Shown: piece after piece, positions 41,996-50,362 of the stretch
Layout: each line of letters starts with the position of its first letter
Position numbering within the stretch: the first letter of the stretch is position 1
Assembly: GCA_963783145.1 (NCBI GenBank)
Contig: CAWAMM010000011.1
Span: forward strand, 124,001 to 188,000
Direction of reading: 5' to 3'
DNA from: DATGKG01 sp963783145
Lineage (GTDB): Bacteria > Desulfobacterota > Binatia > Binatales > Binataceae
DNA: 64,000 bases
The notes under the pieces: model-generated
Databases searched by the model: none
What the model saw: only the letters and a program-made list of their open reading frames with translations
Told to the model about the DNA's origin: nothing
Translations under genes and position numbers: made by a program

Positions 41996-43371
41996 CGTTC
42001 GAAAACCTTCTTTATCGCGTCACGATCCTCTTCGGGCACCGAGGCGCGCGCGATGGGTTCGTCGGGGTGCTGAGTGGCGTTGAGCGGGGTCCGGACTTTT
42101 GGCGGCAGGTAAGCATGTCCGGCGGCCTTGGGACCCTTGGTCTCAGAGCGCGCATCGATGGAGATCTCGAAGCCCTGGCCGCCCATTTTCGGATCCGCGG
42201 GCGAACCGAACAAGGTATCGGGATCCGCGCCTATCCCATGCGCCGATCCGCCGTTGCTGCTGGAATCGCTGCTAACCTGGTCGGTGGATTTGTCGGAAGA
42301 ATTGTCCGACGGATTCTGGCGCTGCTCGGGGGTGCTGATCTCCTCGCCACCGCCGCCGGCCACAGGATTTTTTTGCGGGTCGTTCGGAACCGCATTGTTC
42401 GGCATCGCCGACGAGTCGTTGCCGCTCTTCTCGTGTTCGAAATGCGCGTCCGCATCCTCACCCTTACGATGGGGATTGAGTTTGACGGGCGGGCGTTTTT
42501 CGAGAGAGTCGAGGTCCTGCGAATTGTCCGCGAGCTTCAAGGTTAGGCGCGCGCGCTGGGCAGCGCGTCCGGTCAGCTTCTCTTGAAGGCGTCCCGCGAG
42601 ATCCTTCGCATGATTCATCATCTTGTCCATCGGCGTATCCGAGGACTTGCCACTTCCCGCCGCGGCTTCCGCCGCAAGCTTGTCCTCCAACTTGCGCATG
42701 GTGCGCGCGTCGGCGTGAACCTCGACGCCATCGTCGGAATCGGAATCCGCGGCGCGCAGATGCAAATCGTTGAGGTCCACCGTCATCTCGTCCTGATTGG
42801 CCGCCAGCGGGACCAGCCTGCCGCGCAAGTGCGCGACCAACGGGACGATCGCGAGCGCCAGAACCAGCGCGCCGAGGAAGCCGTAGAGCGAGCGCGAAAC
42901 CCTGCGCGCCTCGATCCGCGCCGGCGCAAATTCTTCCTGCCGGCTTAGCGTATCCTCAATCAGGTAGGACCACAGCAGCAGATGTTCCGGGGAGTGCCTC
43001 AGCTTGACGACCTTCTGGTGTTGCCCGAGCTCGATAATCGTTTCGAGGCGGCCTTTCAAATCGGCGCGCCTATCCGCGATTGAGGCAGCAGCGCCCTGAT
43101 TCACATGCAACCGCCATCCGGCGCGGACACTCTCGGTTACTCCCGCGAGCGCGACGAGGCCAAGCATCGTCGCGGCGATGAGGAACAGCAGTGGCTCGAG
43201 GTAAAACGCTGCGAGGACGACGATCGCGCCGACCGCGATTATCCAGCCCAGAGCGCCGAAGGCCGCGCGCTGCCAGGCCAGCGAGTTGAGGCGGTTGCGA
43301 ATCGAGCGGACGCGGCCAAAAATCAGCCCCAGTTTTTCTTCGGTTTTGCGCACCTGATGGGGTGAAGACAT
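41992..43371 (-). CDS. Membrane protein with long disordered tail, first gene of the Bat-type operon
   Basis: 459 residues. Two membrane helices (about 35-80) are followed by a helical region, a third helix near 165-185 (LYGFLGALVLALAIVPLVAH), and then about 270 charged, low-complexity residues rich in Asp, Ser, Lys and Asn. The short conserved end (KVRTPLNATQHPDEPIARAS) may be a docking peptide. It resembles DUF4175-like membrane proteins found with MoxR operons, but I am not certain of the family. Its 5' end is 90 bp from the beta-barrel gene. Confidence 0.72.
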   Translation of the reverse strand: MSSPHQVRKTEEKLGLIFGRVRSIRNRLNSLAWQRAAFGALGWIIAVGAIVVLAAFYLEPLLFLIAATMLGLVALAGVTESVRAGWRLHVNQGAAASIADRRADLKGRLETIIELGQHQKVVKLRHSPEHLLLWSYLIEDTLSRQEEFAPARIEARRVSRSLYGFLGALVLALAIVPLVAHLRGRLVPLAANQDEMTVDLNDLHLRAADSDSDDGVEVHADARTMRKLEDKLAAEAAAGSGKSSDTPMDKMMNHAKDLAGRLQEKLTGRAAQRARLTLKLADNSQDLDSLEKRPPVKLNPHRKGEDADAHFEHEKSGNDSSAMPNNAVPNDPQKNPVAGGGGEEISTPEQRQNPSDNSSDKSTDQVSSDSSSNGGSAHGIGADPDTLFGSPADPKMGGQGFEISIDARSETKGPKAAGHAYLPPKVRTPLNATQHPDEPIARASVPEEDRDAIKKVFER

Positions 43372-43460
43372 GGGAACTTCATGCAGTGAGGATCAACGAT
43401 AGTTTAACCCCAGATTACGCGCAACTTACTTTCTGCGTGTCCATTCCGAGCGCCCACACC

Positions 43461-44237
43461 TCAGAACGTCCATCCGATGATGGTCTTTACGAAGGTCCCA
43501 TTGCTGGCCCGAGTCAAACCGAAGCCGACACCGAGGTTCACCTCCAACTGCGGGAGAAAATCGAAGTTCAAGGCCGGCACGATGAAATGTTGCTGATGCT
43601 GAATCGCGCGAAGCGGCTGAATCGCACCCATATCGCCATAGTACTCGACCGCGGGCGACAGCCATTCGAGCAGGTCATCATATTGGATCTCACCCTGAGG
43701 TGAGATGGTGACGCCCTTATGCGTGCCCGGCCCGGCGAAGGGTTTTTCGAATGGCAGGTTCGCGACAATAAGCACGTGACCGATGTGCGTCTCCGCGATG
43801 GGGCGTATCTCAAGCGTCAGCGGTTGGTCCTCGGCGGCGCGACGCATGTAATCCAGCTCGAGGTTGCCGCCGAATGACACGGGCCAGTCCATCGTTTGCG
43901 GAATTCCAAAATGCATTTTGGTGCGCGAGCCCGCGTATTCGTAATGGCCATCATCGAGCTTCGCGGTGCAGAAGTACTGGCCGACCTCGACATGCGGCAG
44001 CATGCCGTAGGTTGCCTCGATGGTCTCATGAATCTGGTAAGGATCGATCTGGCTTTTGGCTTCCTGGCCGACTGCCGTCGTAGTTGAGTTGGAATGCAGC
44101 TCGAGATCCAGATGATACTGCGGGTCGGTCTCAACCGGATAAATCTGGATCTCATAAAAATCGATCGCGAAGGCGCTCCCGCCGGCAAGCATGATCGTTA
44201 GCGCGATCAACGTCGCCGCAAATCCCTTCCACCGCAT
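43461..44237 (-). CDS. Exported beta-barrel-like hypothetical protein
   Basis: 258 residues. A signal peptide ends near GGSAFA-ID. The mature chain alternates polar and hydrophobic residues in beta-strand fashion (YPVETDPQYHLDLELHSNST, FGGNLELDYMRRA, LEVNLGVGFGLTRASNG) and ends in Phe (IIGWTF), as outer-membrane barrels do. No known family is recognised. It probably sits in the outer membrane. The gene is co-oriented with the Bat-type operon downstream (90 bp) and with the dehydrogenase upstream (9 bp). Confidence 0.68.
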   Translation of the reverse strand: MRWKGFAATLIALTIMLAGGSAFAIDFYEIQIYPVETDPQYHLDLELHSNSTTTAVGQEAKSQIDPYQIHETIEATYGMLPHVEVGQYFCTAKLDDGHYEYAGSRTKMHFGIPQTMDWPVSFGGNLELDYMRRAAEDQPLTLEIRPIAETHIGHVLIVANLPFEKPFAGPGTHKGVTISPQGEIQYDDLLEWLSPAVEYYGDMGAIQPLRAIQHQQHFIVPALNFDFLPQLEVNLGVGFGLTRASNGTFVKTIIGWTF

Positions 44238-44246
44238 GACGCCTGA

Positions 44247-45137
44247 TTATTTGCGCTCGAGCAATCCCGCGTCGTCGCGCGCGCCGAGTGCGAATCCCGA
44301 CCAATCCAAATCCTCGCGCCCCTTGGCAATGCTCGCCAGAAAGCGGTCGCGCAGAATCGCGGCTACCGGCATCGGCGCGCGCACCTCGCCGCTCGTCTTC
44401 AGGGCAAGCTCGATGTCCTTGAGTCCCAGCGGCAGACTAAATCCCACGGGCGTATGTCGCATCTCGGCGATAGCCTTGCCGTATCCCTGGTATACAGGGC
44501 AGGCGAAGAGCGTCGAGCTCAGCATCTCGATGGCTGCAACGCGATCGATGTCGCTCTTCTCCAGCATCGCGAGGGCCTCCGCCATCGCTTCCATGGCCGC
44601 GGCGATCAGGAAATTTCCGGACAACTTCACTGTATTGGCGGCGCCGGGATCCTCGCCGAAGTCAAAGGTCTTCTGTCCCATCGCAGCGAGGATTTCCGCA
44701 ATCTTATGTTTCTCGTGCTGCGGTCCCGAGGTGCAAATCCACAGCCGTTTCGCATGCGCGGCCTCGGGGCGGCCAAACACCGGAGCCGCAACATAGGAAC
44801 TCCCATTCTCGGAGTGATAATGCGCCAGCTTGCGCGAGGTTGCCGGCGCGATGGTGCTCATCGAGATGTGGATGCCGCCGGGCGCAAGACGATGCGCGAT
44901 AGTGTCGAGTCCGACCACGACGCCTTCGAGTGCCGCATCATCGGCGAGCATCGTGATAACGACGCCGCCGGGCGTCGCGACTGCGGCACTTTTCGACGTC
45001 AGCTCGGCACCGCGTTTCACCAGCGCCTCGGCCTTCGAACCGGTGCGGTTATAAATGCGCAGCTTGTGACCAGCGGCGAGCAGATTGGTCGCCATCGGAA
45101 GTCCCATCGAGCCGAGTCCGATAAATCCGATATCCAT
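44247..45137 (-). CDS. NAD(P)-dependent beta-hydroxyacid dehydrogenase (3-hydroxyisobutyrate dehydrogenase family)
   Basis: 296 residues from ATG 45137, 9 nt after GGAGG; a TTG 6 bp upstream is less likely. The Rossmann start is IGFIGLGSMGLPMATNLLAA. The substrate loop is ISMSTIAPATSRKL and the catalytic Lys lies in AANTVKLSGNFLIAAAMEA. Family enzymes oxidise 3-hydroxyisobutyrate or related acids, or reduce glyoxylate or succinic semialdehyde; which applies is not clear. The downstream beta-barrel gene is 9 bp away. Confidence 0.88.
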   Translation of the reverse strand: MDIGFIGLGSMGLPMATNLLAAGHKLRIYNRTGSKAEALVKRGAELTSKSAAVATPGGVVITMLADDAALEGVVVGLDTIAHRLAPGGIHISMSTIAPATSRKLAHYHSENGSSYVAAPVFGRPEAAHAKRLWICTSGPQHEKHKIAEILAAMGQKTFDFGEDPGAANTVKLSGNFLIAAAMEAMAEALAMLEKSDIDRVAAIEMLSSTLFACPVYQGYGKAIAEMRHTPVGFSLPLGLKDIELALKTSGEVRAPMPVAAILRDRFLASIAKGREDLDWSGFALGARDDAGLLERK

Positions 45138-45173
45138 GCGCAAGCTCCTCCTGAAGGAAGCGGCGCGGCGACG

Positions 45174-45929
45174 CTAGTGGGAGCGCACGACGCCGATCCT
45201 CGGGCATCCGGTTGCGATAGGGCATCGCGAGCACCACGGCGACACCGGCTGGCATAGCGTCTGACCGAACGCGACGAGAATCGTATTGTAGTCGATCCAA
45301 TGGCGTGGCGGCAGGACTTCACGCAACGCCATTTCGGTCTTATCGGGCGTCTTGCTCGCGACCAGGCCCCACCGATTCGAGATGCGATGCACGTGGGTAT
45401 CGACGCAGATGCCGGGCTTGTGAAACGCCTGCGTCACCACCAGATTGGCAGTCTTGCGGCCCACCCCGTTGAGGCTGAGCAGATCATCTATATTGTCGGG
45501 GACCTCGCCGCCGAATTTATCGATGAGGTCGCGGCAGATTCCGCGAATCACCCGCGCCTTGGTGCGATAGAAACCGACCGGGTAGATGAGCTTCTCCAGC
45601 GTCTTGGGCGCGAGTGCGAGCATCGCTTCGGGAGTGCGCGCCTTCGCGAACAACTTCTCGCATGCGACCGCGGTCATTTGATCCTTGGTGCGCAGACTCA
45701 GGATGCATCCGATGAGGGTGAGGAACGGGCTCTGATTCTGCTGCGCGGCGAGCGCGACGATCGGCGCATTCCACTTGGGCGCCTCCTTGGCGAGGACGCG
45801 CAGCAACTTCGCCACCGACTTCCCGGTGACCCCCGCGACGACCGTGCGCGTCGCGCGCCGAGTCTTCGCGAGTTTCGCTTCAGTCATTGCCGAGGTTGCG
45901 CTGGTCGCGCTCTCGTCGAATTCGCTCAA
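45174..45929 (-). CDS. nth: Endonuclease III (DNA glycosylase/AP lyase)
   Basis: 251 residues from a TTG; an ATG at 45887 would give 237. The helix-hairpin-helix with the catalytic Lys reads LLSLNGVGRKTANLVV, the catalytic Asp is in CVDTHVHRISNR, and the 4Fe-4S loop is CQPVSPWCSRCPIATGC. It removes oxidised pyrimidines from DNA in base-excision repair. The N-terminal 40 residues are Ala/Thr/Lys-rich and outside the conserved domain. Confidence 0.92.
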   Translation of the reverse strand: MSEFDESATSATSAMTEAKLAKTRRATRTVVAGVTGKSVAKLLRVLAKEAPKWNAPIVALAAQQNQSPFLTLIGCILSLRTKDQMTAVACEKLFAKARTPEAMLALAPKTLEKLIYPVGFYRTKARVIRGICRDLIDKFGGEVPDNIDDLLSLNGVGRKTANLVVTQAFHKPGICVDTHVHRISNRWGLVASKTPDKTEMALREVLPPRHWIDYNTILVAFGQTLCQPVSPWCSRCPIATGCPRIGVVRSH

Positions 45930-46138
45930 TTGTCTTCTGAACTGTCGAGGCGGTGAGCACCTTCCCGGAATGGCAGAGCCAAACTCCGCGCTTTTCTCTA
46001 AGCGGCGGAGACTGCCGTGTCTTCAGATAGCTTGCGCTTGGCATGTTTCGATCGTCCGTCGAGTCGGACCTGAGATTCTATGCAACTGCGATGTTGATGT
46101 CAGCGCTTCGTCGAAAGAGAATTCCTATTTCCGGGGAG

Positions 46139-46159
46139 GGATCGTTCGGCGAACGATCC
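46139..46159. repeat. Perfect inverted repeat, 10-bp arms
   Basis: GGATCGTTCG and CGAACGATCC are separated by one base. It lies about 200 bp before the E1 alpha start. It could be an operator or part of a REP-like repeat. Confidence 0.55.
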
Positions 46160-46205
46160 TGCGATGACTCAATCGCGAACGTCTACCTCGTTGCCACATC
46201 GTTGC

Positions 46206-46225
46206 GGGCGCTTCGCGAAGCGCCC
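46206..46225. repeat. 20-bp perfect palindrome, REP-like
   Basis: GGGCGCTTCGCGAAGCGCCC is fully self-complementary. Sequences of this kind (often extended to TAGGGGCG...) are widespread dispersed palindromes in many bacterial genomes. Confidence 0.6.
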
Positions 46226-46353
46226 CTACACGGACTCACCAGGGCGATTTACAACGGCCAGCATACCTCGGGGTTTGACGATCACCTCACATCGGGACTA
46301 GCGTTCCGCATCGTTAGGCCCAGAGCGCGGCACTTCGCGGGAGGCTAGCCATC

Positions 46354-47331
46354 ATGGATGTCGGCAAGGACAAACTGCTCGAGATGTATCGCTCGATGCA
46401 GCGCATCCGTCAGTTCGAGACCAAAACGCGCGACCTCGCGCTCGCCAACGAGCTGCCGGGATTCGTCCACGTCTCGATTGGCGAGGAGGCGTCGGCCACG
46501 GGAGTTTGCGCGGCGCTGCGGAAAACCGATCGCATCACCTCGACCCATCGCGGCCACGGCCATCTGCTCGCCAAGGGTGGACAGCTCAATCGCATGATGG
46601 CGGAGCTCTACGGCAAGCGCACCGGCTACTGCAAGGGCAAGGGCGGCTCGATGCATATCGTCGACTATGCGCTCGGCATCCTCGGCGCCAACGGCATCGT
46701 CGGTGGAGGCTTGCCGATCGCGACTGGCTCGGCGCTCGCGGCGGTGATCGCCGGCAAGGACGACGTGACCGCATGCTTCTTCGGCGACGGCGCATCGAAT
46801 GAGGGAACCTTCCATGAGTCCCTCAACCTCGCGGCGGTGTGGAAACTGCCGGTGGTCTTTGTATGCGAGAATAACGGCTATGGCGAGTTTACGCCGATGC
46901 AAACCGTAACCTCAGTGCGCGACATCGCGCAGCGCGCGCATGGGTACAACATCCCGGGGTACATTGTCGATGGTAACGATGTGATGGAAGTTTTCCGCTT
47001 CGCCAGTGAGGCCGTCGCGCGGGCCCGTGCCGGCGAAGGTCCGACGCTGCTCGAATGCAAAACTTACCGATGGGAAGGCCACGTGGTGGGCGAGGCCGCG
47101 TTCCTCGGCGAGGACGCGTATCGCCCGACCGCCGAAGTCGAGGCATGGAAGCTCAAATGCCCGATCATTCGCTATCAGCAATTTCTCGTCAGCGGTGGGA
47201 AAATCGACAAAGTGGAACTCGACCGTATCGATAAGGAGACCACCGCGGAACTCGAGGACGCGATCAAGTTCGCGCGCGAGAGTGAGCTGCCCGACGTATC
47301 CGAAGTAACCGACGACGTATACGCGAAATAG
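46354..47331 (+). CDS. 2-oxoacid (pyruvate/acetoin-type) dehydrogenase E1 alpha
   Basis: 325 residues. The thiamine diphosphate motif GDGASNEGTFHESLNLAAVW ends VVFVCENN, and the active-site region has THRGHGHLLAKG and GKGGSMHIVD. This short form matches PdhA/AcoA alpha subunits. It pairs with the E1 beta gene 10 bp downstream. No E2 or E3 gene is in the window, so the complex, or a 2-oxoacid:acceptor reaction, draws other subunits from elsewhere. Confidence 0.9.
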   Translation: MDVGKDKLLEMYRSMQRIRQFETKTRDLALANELPGFVHVSIGEEASATGVCAALRKTDRITSTHRGHGHLLAKGGQLNRMMAELYGKRTGYCKGKGGSMHIVDYALGILGANGIVGGGLPIATGSALAAVIAGKDDVTACFFGDGASNEGTFHESLNLAAVWKLPVVFVCENNGYGEFTPMQTVTSVRDIAQRAHGYNIPGYIVDGNDVMEVFRFASEAVARARAGEGPTLLECKTYRWEGHVVGEAAFLGEDAYRPTAEVEAWKLKCPIIRYQQFLVSGGKIDKVELDRIDKETTAELEDAIKFARESELPDVSEVTDDVYAK

Positions 47332-47341
47332 AGGCACGACG

Positions 47342-48313
47342 ATGCCGCAAATCAATTTTATCCAGGCGATCAACTCTGCCCTCGTCGAAGAAATGGAGCG
47401 TGACCCGCTCACCTTCGTGATGGGCGAGGACGTGGTGCTCAGTGCGTTTGGCGCGACCAAAGGACTCATCGACAAGTTCGGCTCCGTGCGCGTTCGCAAC
47501 ACTCCCATCTCGGAGGCGGGTTTCGTCGGCGCCGCGGTGGGCGCGGCGATGGCCGGTACGCGGCCCATCTGCGAGGTCGAGTTCGCCAGCTTTTTTTATT
47601 GTGCATTCGATCAGGTCTGCAATCAGGCCGCCAAGCTGCGCTACATGTCCGGTGGTCAGGCGACGATGCCGATCACTTTCCGCGCGGTCTACGGCGCGAT
47701 GGGCGGGGCGGCGGCACAGCATTCTGAAACCGTTTACGCGCAGTTCCTAAGTGTGCCCGGACTCAAACTGGTGGTGCCCTCGGGACCATCCGATATGAAG
47801 GGCCTGCTCAAGAGCGCGATTCGCGACAACAACCCGGTGATCGTTTTCGAGCATGGCGGCCTCGGTCGCCTAAAAGAAAATGTCCCTGACGGCGACCATT
47901 TGGTGCCACTCGGCAAGGCCGCGGTGAAGCGCGAGGGCGAGCACGTTACGGTGGTTGCGATCGGCGCGATGGTATCGAAGACGATGAAGGTGGCCGAGAA
48001 ACTCGCCAAGGAAGGCATCTCGGTCGAGATCGTCGATCCTCGCACGCTGATTCCGCTCGACGAGGAAACCATCCTGGCGTCGGTGGAGAAAACCAATCGC
48101 GTCATCATCACCGATGAGGGCCATATGCGCGGTGGCGCGGCGGCCGACATCGCGGCGATCATCGCGGACAAGGGTTTCGATTTCCTCGATGCGCCGGTGA
48201 AGCGCGTCACCGCGCTGGATGTGCCGATTCCGTTCAGCCCGCCGCTCGAGAAAGTGGCGGTGCCCGACGAGGCGCGCATCGAAGCCGGCATCCGCCAAAT
48301 CGTGGGGAAATAA
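47342..48313 (+). CDS. 2-oxoacid dehydrogenase E1 beta
   Basis: 323 residues with the transketolase-like pyrimidine-binding domain (MGEDVVLSAFGATKGLIDKF, RVRNTPISEAGFVGAAVGAA, MPITFRAVYGAMGGAAAQHS) and the C-terminal transketolase domain (VTVVAIGAMVSKTMKVAEKL, EIVDPRTLIPLDEETILASV). It forms the heterotetrameric E1 with the alpha subunit and decarboxylates pyruvate or a related 2-oxoacid. The pair probably forms one operon with the SnoaL-like gene 65 bp downstream. Confidence 0.91.
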   Translation: MPQINFIQAINSALVEEMERDPLTFVMGEDVVLSAFGATKGLIDKFGSVRVRNTPISEAGFVGAAVGAAMAGTRPICEVEFASFFYCAFDQVCNQAAKLRYMSGGQATMPITFRAVYGAMGGAAAQHSETVYAQFLSVPGLKLVVPSGPSDMKGLLKSAIRDNNPVIVFEHGGLGRLKENVPDGDHLVPLGKAAVKREGEHVTVVAIGAMVSKTMKVAEKLAKEGISVEIVDPRTLIPLDEETILASVEKTNRVIITDEGHMRGGAAADIAAIIADKGFDFLDAPVKRVTALDVPIPFSPPLEKVAVPDEARIEAGIRQIVGK

Positions 48314-48378
48314 GCCGAGAGGTTCGACCTCACCAAGACCCGAAGTCACCAGCCCTGCCACTCCAAGGAGGAAATCGC

Positions 48379-48852
48379 ATGGCGATAACGATAGAGTCGG
48401 CCATCGCTCGCGAGAGCATTCGCGAGGCGCTTGCCCGCTATTCCATGTTGTTGGACGGCGATGGGATCAAGCCCGATGCGCGGAAGTGGGCGGACCAACT
48501 TTTCACGCCGGACGCGGTGTTCGTGTCGCACTATCCCGATTGCACCGAGCAGATTCGCCTCGAAGGCAGGGAAGCGATTTTCAAAACCTTCGGGCGCCCG
48601 GGTTCTCCCGAGATCGCAGGCCGGCATTTCATGGTGAACACAGTCTTCGATGAGCTGACCCCCATGACCGCGAAGACCCGGACCTCGGCGCTCATCCAGG
48701 TATCAAAAAGAGATCAGGATTGCGCCAAAAAGAAAGGCATCCTGAACGGCGGTCAACCGGTGCTCTCCGCGATTCTCGTGTACCACGACACCTGGGTCCT
48801 CGATGGCGGGGAGTGGAAGAAGAAGTTGAGCATCCTAAGGAGAGATACCTGA
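48379..48852 (+). CDS. SnoaL/NTF2-like protein
   Basis: 157 residues of the cone-like NTF2 fold. The start IARESIREALARYSMLLDG and the DAVFVSHYPD, REAIFKTFGRP and AGRHFMVNTVFDELTPMTAK blocks fit the SnoaL-like polyketide-cyclase/hydratase group (PF13577-like). Members are small ligand-binding or isomerase/hydratase proteins; no catalytic pair can be picked with confidence. An AGGAGG site precedes the start. It follows the E1 pair, and convergent decayed antitoxin DNA lies beyond it. Confidence 0.78.
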   Translation: MAITIESAIARESIREALARYSMLLDGDGIKPDARKWADQLFTPDAVFVSHYPDCTEQIRLEGREAIFKTFGRPGSPEIAGRHFMVNTVFDELTPMTAKTRTSALIQVSKRDQDCAKKKGILNGGQPVLSAILVYHDTWVLDGGEWKKKLSILRRDT

Positions 48853-48988
48853 CGCCCGGCAGGCCGGTGCGTGATCCCGTATAGGATCAATGCTTTGGGT
48901 TGATGCGATCGAAGCGTGGAGTTCGCGGTCCTCCCGCAACTCCTTAAGGTCGATCGAGAACTTAACTTTCCCGCGAAGTTTTAAGAGC

Positions 48989-49144
48989 TCATCGCAGGCC
49001 CACCTCTACGATCGCCTGCAAACCCTTACGAACCGTTTCGCTGACTCCGGCGTTGGAAATCTTCTGAGCCTTCTTGAGAAGGTTGGTCGGAACGGTGACG
49101 GTAACCTCCCGCGGCGGGTCCATATACTTGAGCGATTTTCGCAT
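48989..49144 (-). pseudogene. Decayed VapB-type ribbon-helix-helix antitoxin
   Basis: A 51-codon frame from ATG 49144 encodes an RHH antitoxin start (REVTVTVPTNLLKKAQKI, then SNAGVSETVRKGLQAIVEVG) and stops at 48989. The next frame continues with DELLKLRGKVKFSIDLKELR and EDRE, the classic C-terminus of VapB/DUF2191-type antitoxins, so a frameshift near 48992 split the gene. The shifted frame then stays open without a toxin gene: a SnoaL-like gene lies on the opposite strand where a PIN toxin would be expected. It is a remnant of a type II toxin-antitoxin locus. Confidence 0.72.
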
Positions 49145-49153
49145 AGCTGAATT

Positions 49154-50362
49154 CTATGGCCAGATTGCGCCGGAGGCGATTAGCGCGTCGCGTTCGGCGC
49201 GCGAGAGGCCTAGCAAATCCTCAAGCACATCGTCGGTGTTCTCGCCAACATCGGGTGCGATGGTGCGCACCGAGGCTGGCGTTCCCGACAGTTTGAATGG
49301 GATGCCGGTGATTTGCGAAATCTCGCCATCGCTGCGCTTCACGCCGGGCCAGAAGCCGCGCTCCTTCAGCTGTGGGTCGCGCGCGCAAATATCGGCGCCA
49401 TTCTCGACGATGCCGGCCGCGACTTTCGCGCCTTGCAGCATCATCATTGCATCTTCGGCGCTGCGCTCGCGCGTCCATTTTGCGATGTGTGCATCCAACT
49501 CGGGGTGATTTTTCATCCGTAGATAGAGCGTCTGGAACTTCGGCTCCGCGGTCCACGCCGGCGCGCCGATCGCTTTCACCAGCCGCTCCCATTCTCCTTG
49601 CGTACGAGCGCTGATCGCGACCCATCGATCGTCATCGTCCCGGAGCGGCGCGCATCGATAGACCCCATGCGGCGCGGCCGGACCTTCCTGCGAATTGTAC
49701 AGTGGCGGTGGCTGCTCGCGCTCGTTCACCGCGATATCGAGCAATGAGGGGCCGACCACGCTGACCACCGCCTCGAACTGCGAGAGATCGACGAACTGGC
49801 CATGCCCGGTGCGGCGCTTATGGTAAAGCGCGATGAGCGCCGCGAGCGCTCCGGTGTAGCCGCCCGCCATGTCAGCATACGAATAGCCATATCCCGCGGG
49901 CTCACCCGTATCTTCGGCCATCAGCTGGGTGTAACCGCCGAGCGCCTGCAGCGTCGGGCCATAGCTGACATAGCTTGATCGCGGTCCGGTATGCCCGAGC
50001 CCCGACATACTGATGCAGATGATGTCGGGTTTGATCTGAGACAGGCTCGCGTAGTCCATCCCCCACGCCGTCATGACGCGGGCGGAGAAATTGTCCATCA
50101 CCAGGTCGCTTTTCATCGCGAGTCTGCGCGCGAGCGCGAGGCCGTCGGGATGGCCCATGTTGAGCGCGACCGACAATTTGTCGCGATGGAGGTCACATTG
50201 TAGGCCGCGCTTGCGATCACCGATCATTGACGGCAATTTGCGCTCGATCTTGATCACCTCGGCGCCGTGGTCGGCGAGGACTCGCGTCGCAACCGGCCCG
50301 GCGACGACCCAGGTGAAATCCAGCACGCGCACGCCCGCGAGCGGCAATCGATTGGTCGCCAT
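49154..50362 (-). CDS. Family III CoA-transferase (CaiB/BaiF), catalytic subunit
   Basis: 402 residues. The family start GVRVLDFTWVVAGPVATRVL and ISMSGLGHTGP are clear. The catalytic Asp is Asp164 in YSYADMAGGYTGALAAL, followed by TGHGQFVDLSQFEAVVSVVG. It transfers CoA between carboxylic acids. Its ATG overlaps the TGA of another family III CoA-transferase in which the matching position is His, so the two probably form a heteromer with this one as the active subunit. The substrate is unknown. Confidence 0.9.
   Translation of the reverse strand: MATNRLPLAGVRVLDFTWVVAGPVATRVLADHGAEVIKIERKLPSMIGDRKRGLQCDLHRDKLSVALNMGHPDGLALARRLAMKSDLVMDNFSARVMTAWGMDYASLSQIKPDIICISMSGLGHTGPRSSYVSYGPTLQALGGYTQLMAEDTGEPAGYGYSYADMAGGYTGALAALIALYHKRRTGHGQFVDLSQFEAVVSVVGPSLLDIAVNEREQPPPLYNSQEGPAAPHGVYRCAPLRDDDDRWVAISARTQGEWERLVKAIGAPAWTAEPKFQTLYLRMKNHPELDAHIAKWTRERSAEDAMMMLQGAKVAAGIVENGADICARDPQLKERGFWPGVKRSDGEISQITGIPFKLSGTPASVRTIAPDVGENTDDVLEDLLGLSRAERDALIASGAIWP

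Larger units (their letters stand above)
45930..46353. other. 424-bp intergenic region with two palindromes
   Basis: No gene or RNA was recognised. It separates divergent nth and the E1 alpha gene and holds two perfect palindromes (46139-46159 and 46206-46225). Promoters for both genes must lie here, but no convincing pair of boxes stands out. Confidence 0.5.

Noticed and set aside
34645..43371. The MoxR/VWA operon as the undescribed system
   Set aside because: Its core (MoxR, DUF58, BatA-like, VWA) is a known widespread arrangement. Only the extra exported PPOX-fold protein is unusual, so it is reported as moderate interest.
46345..46902. A 185-codon minus-strand frame opposite E1 alpha
   Set aside because: It mirrors the codon structure of the E1 alpha gene and has no recognisable domain.
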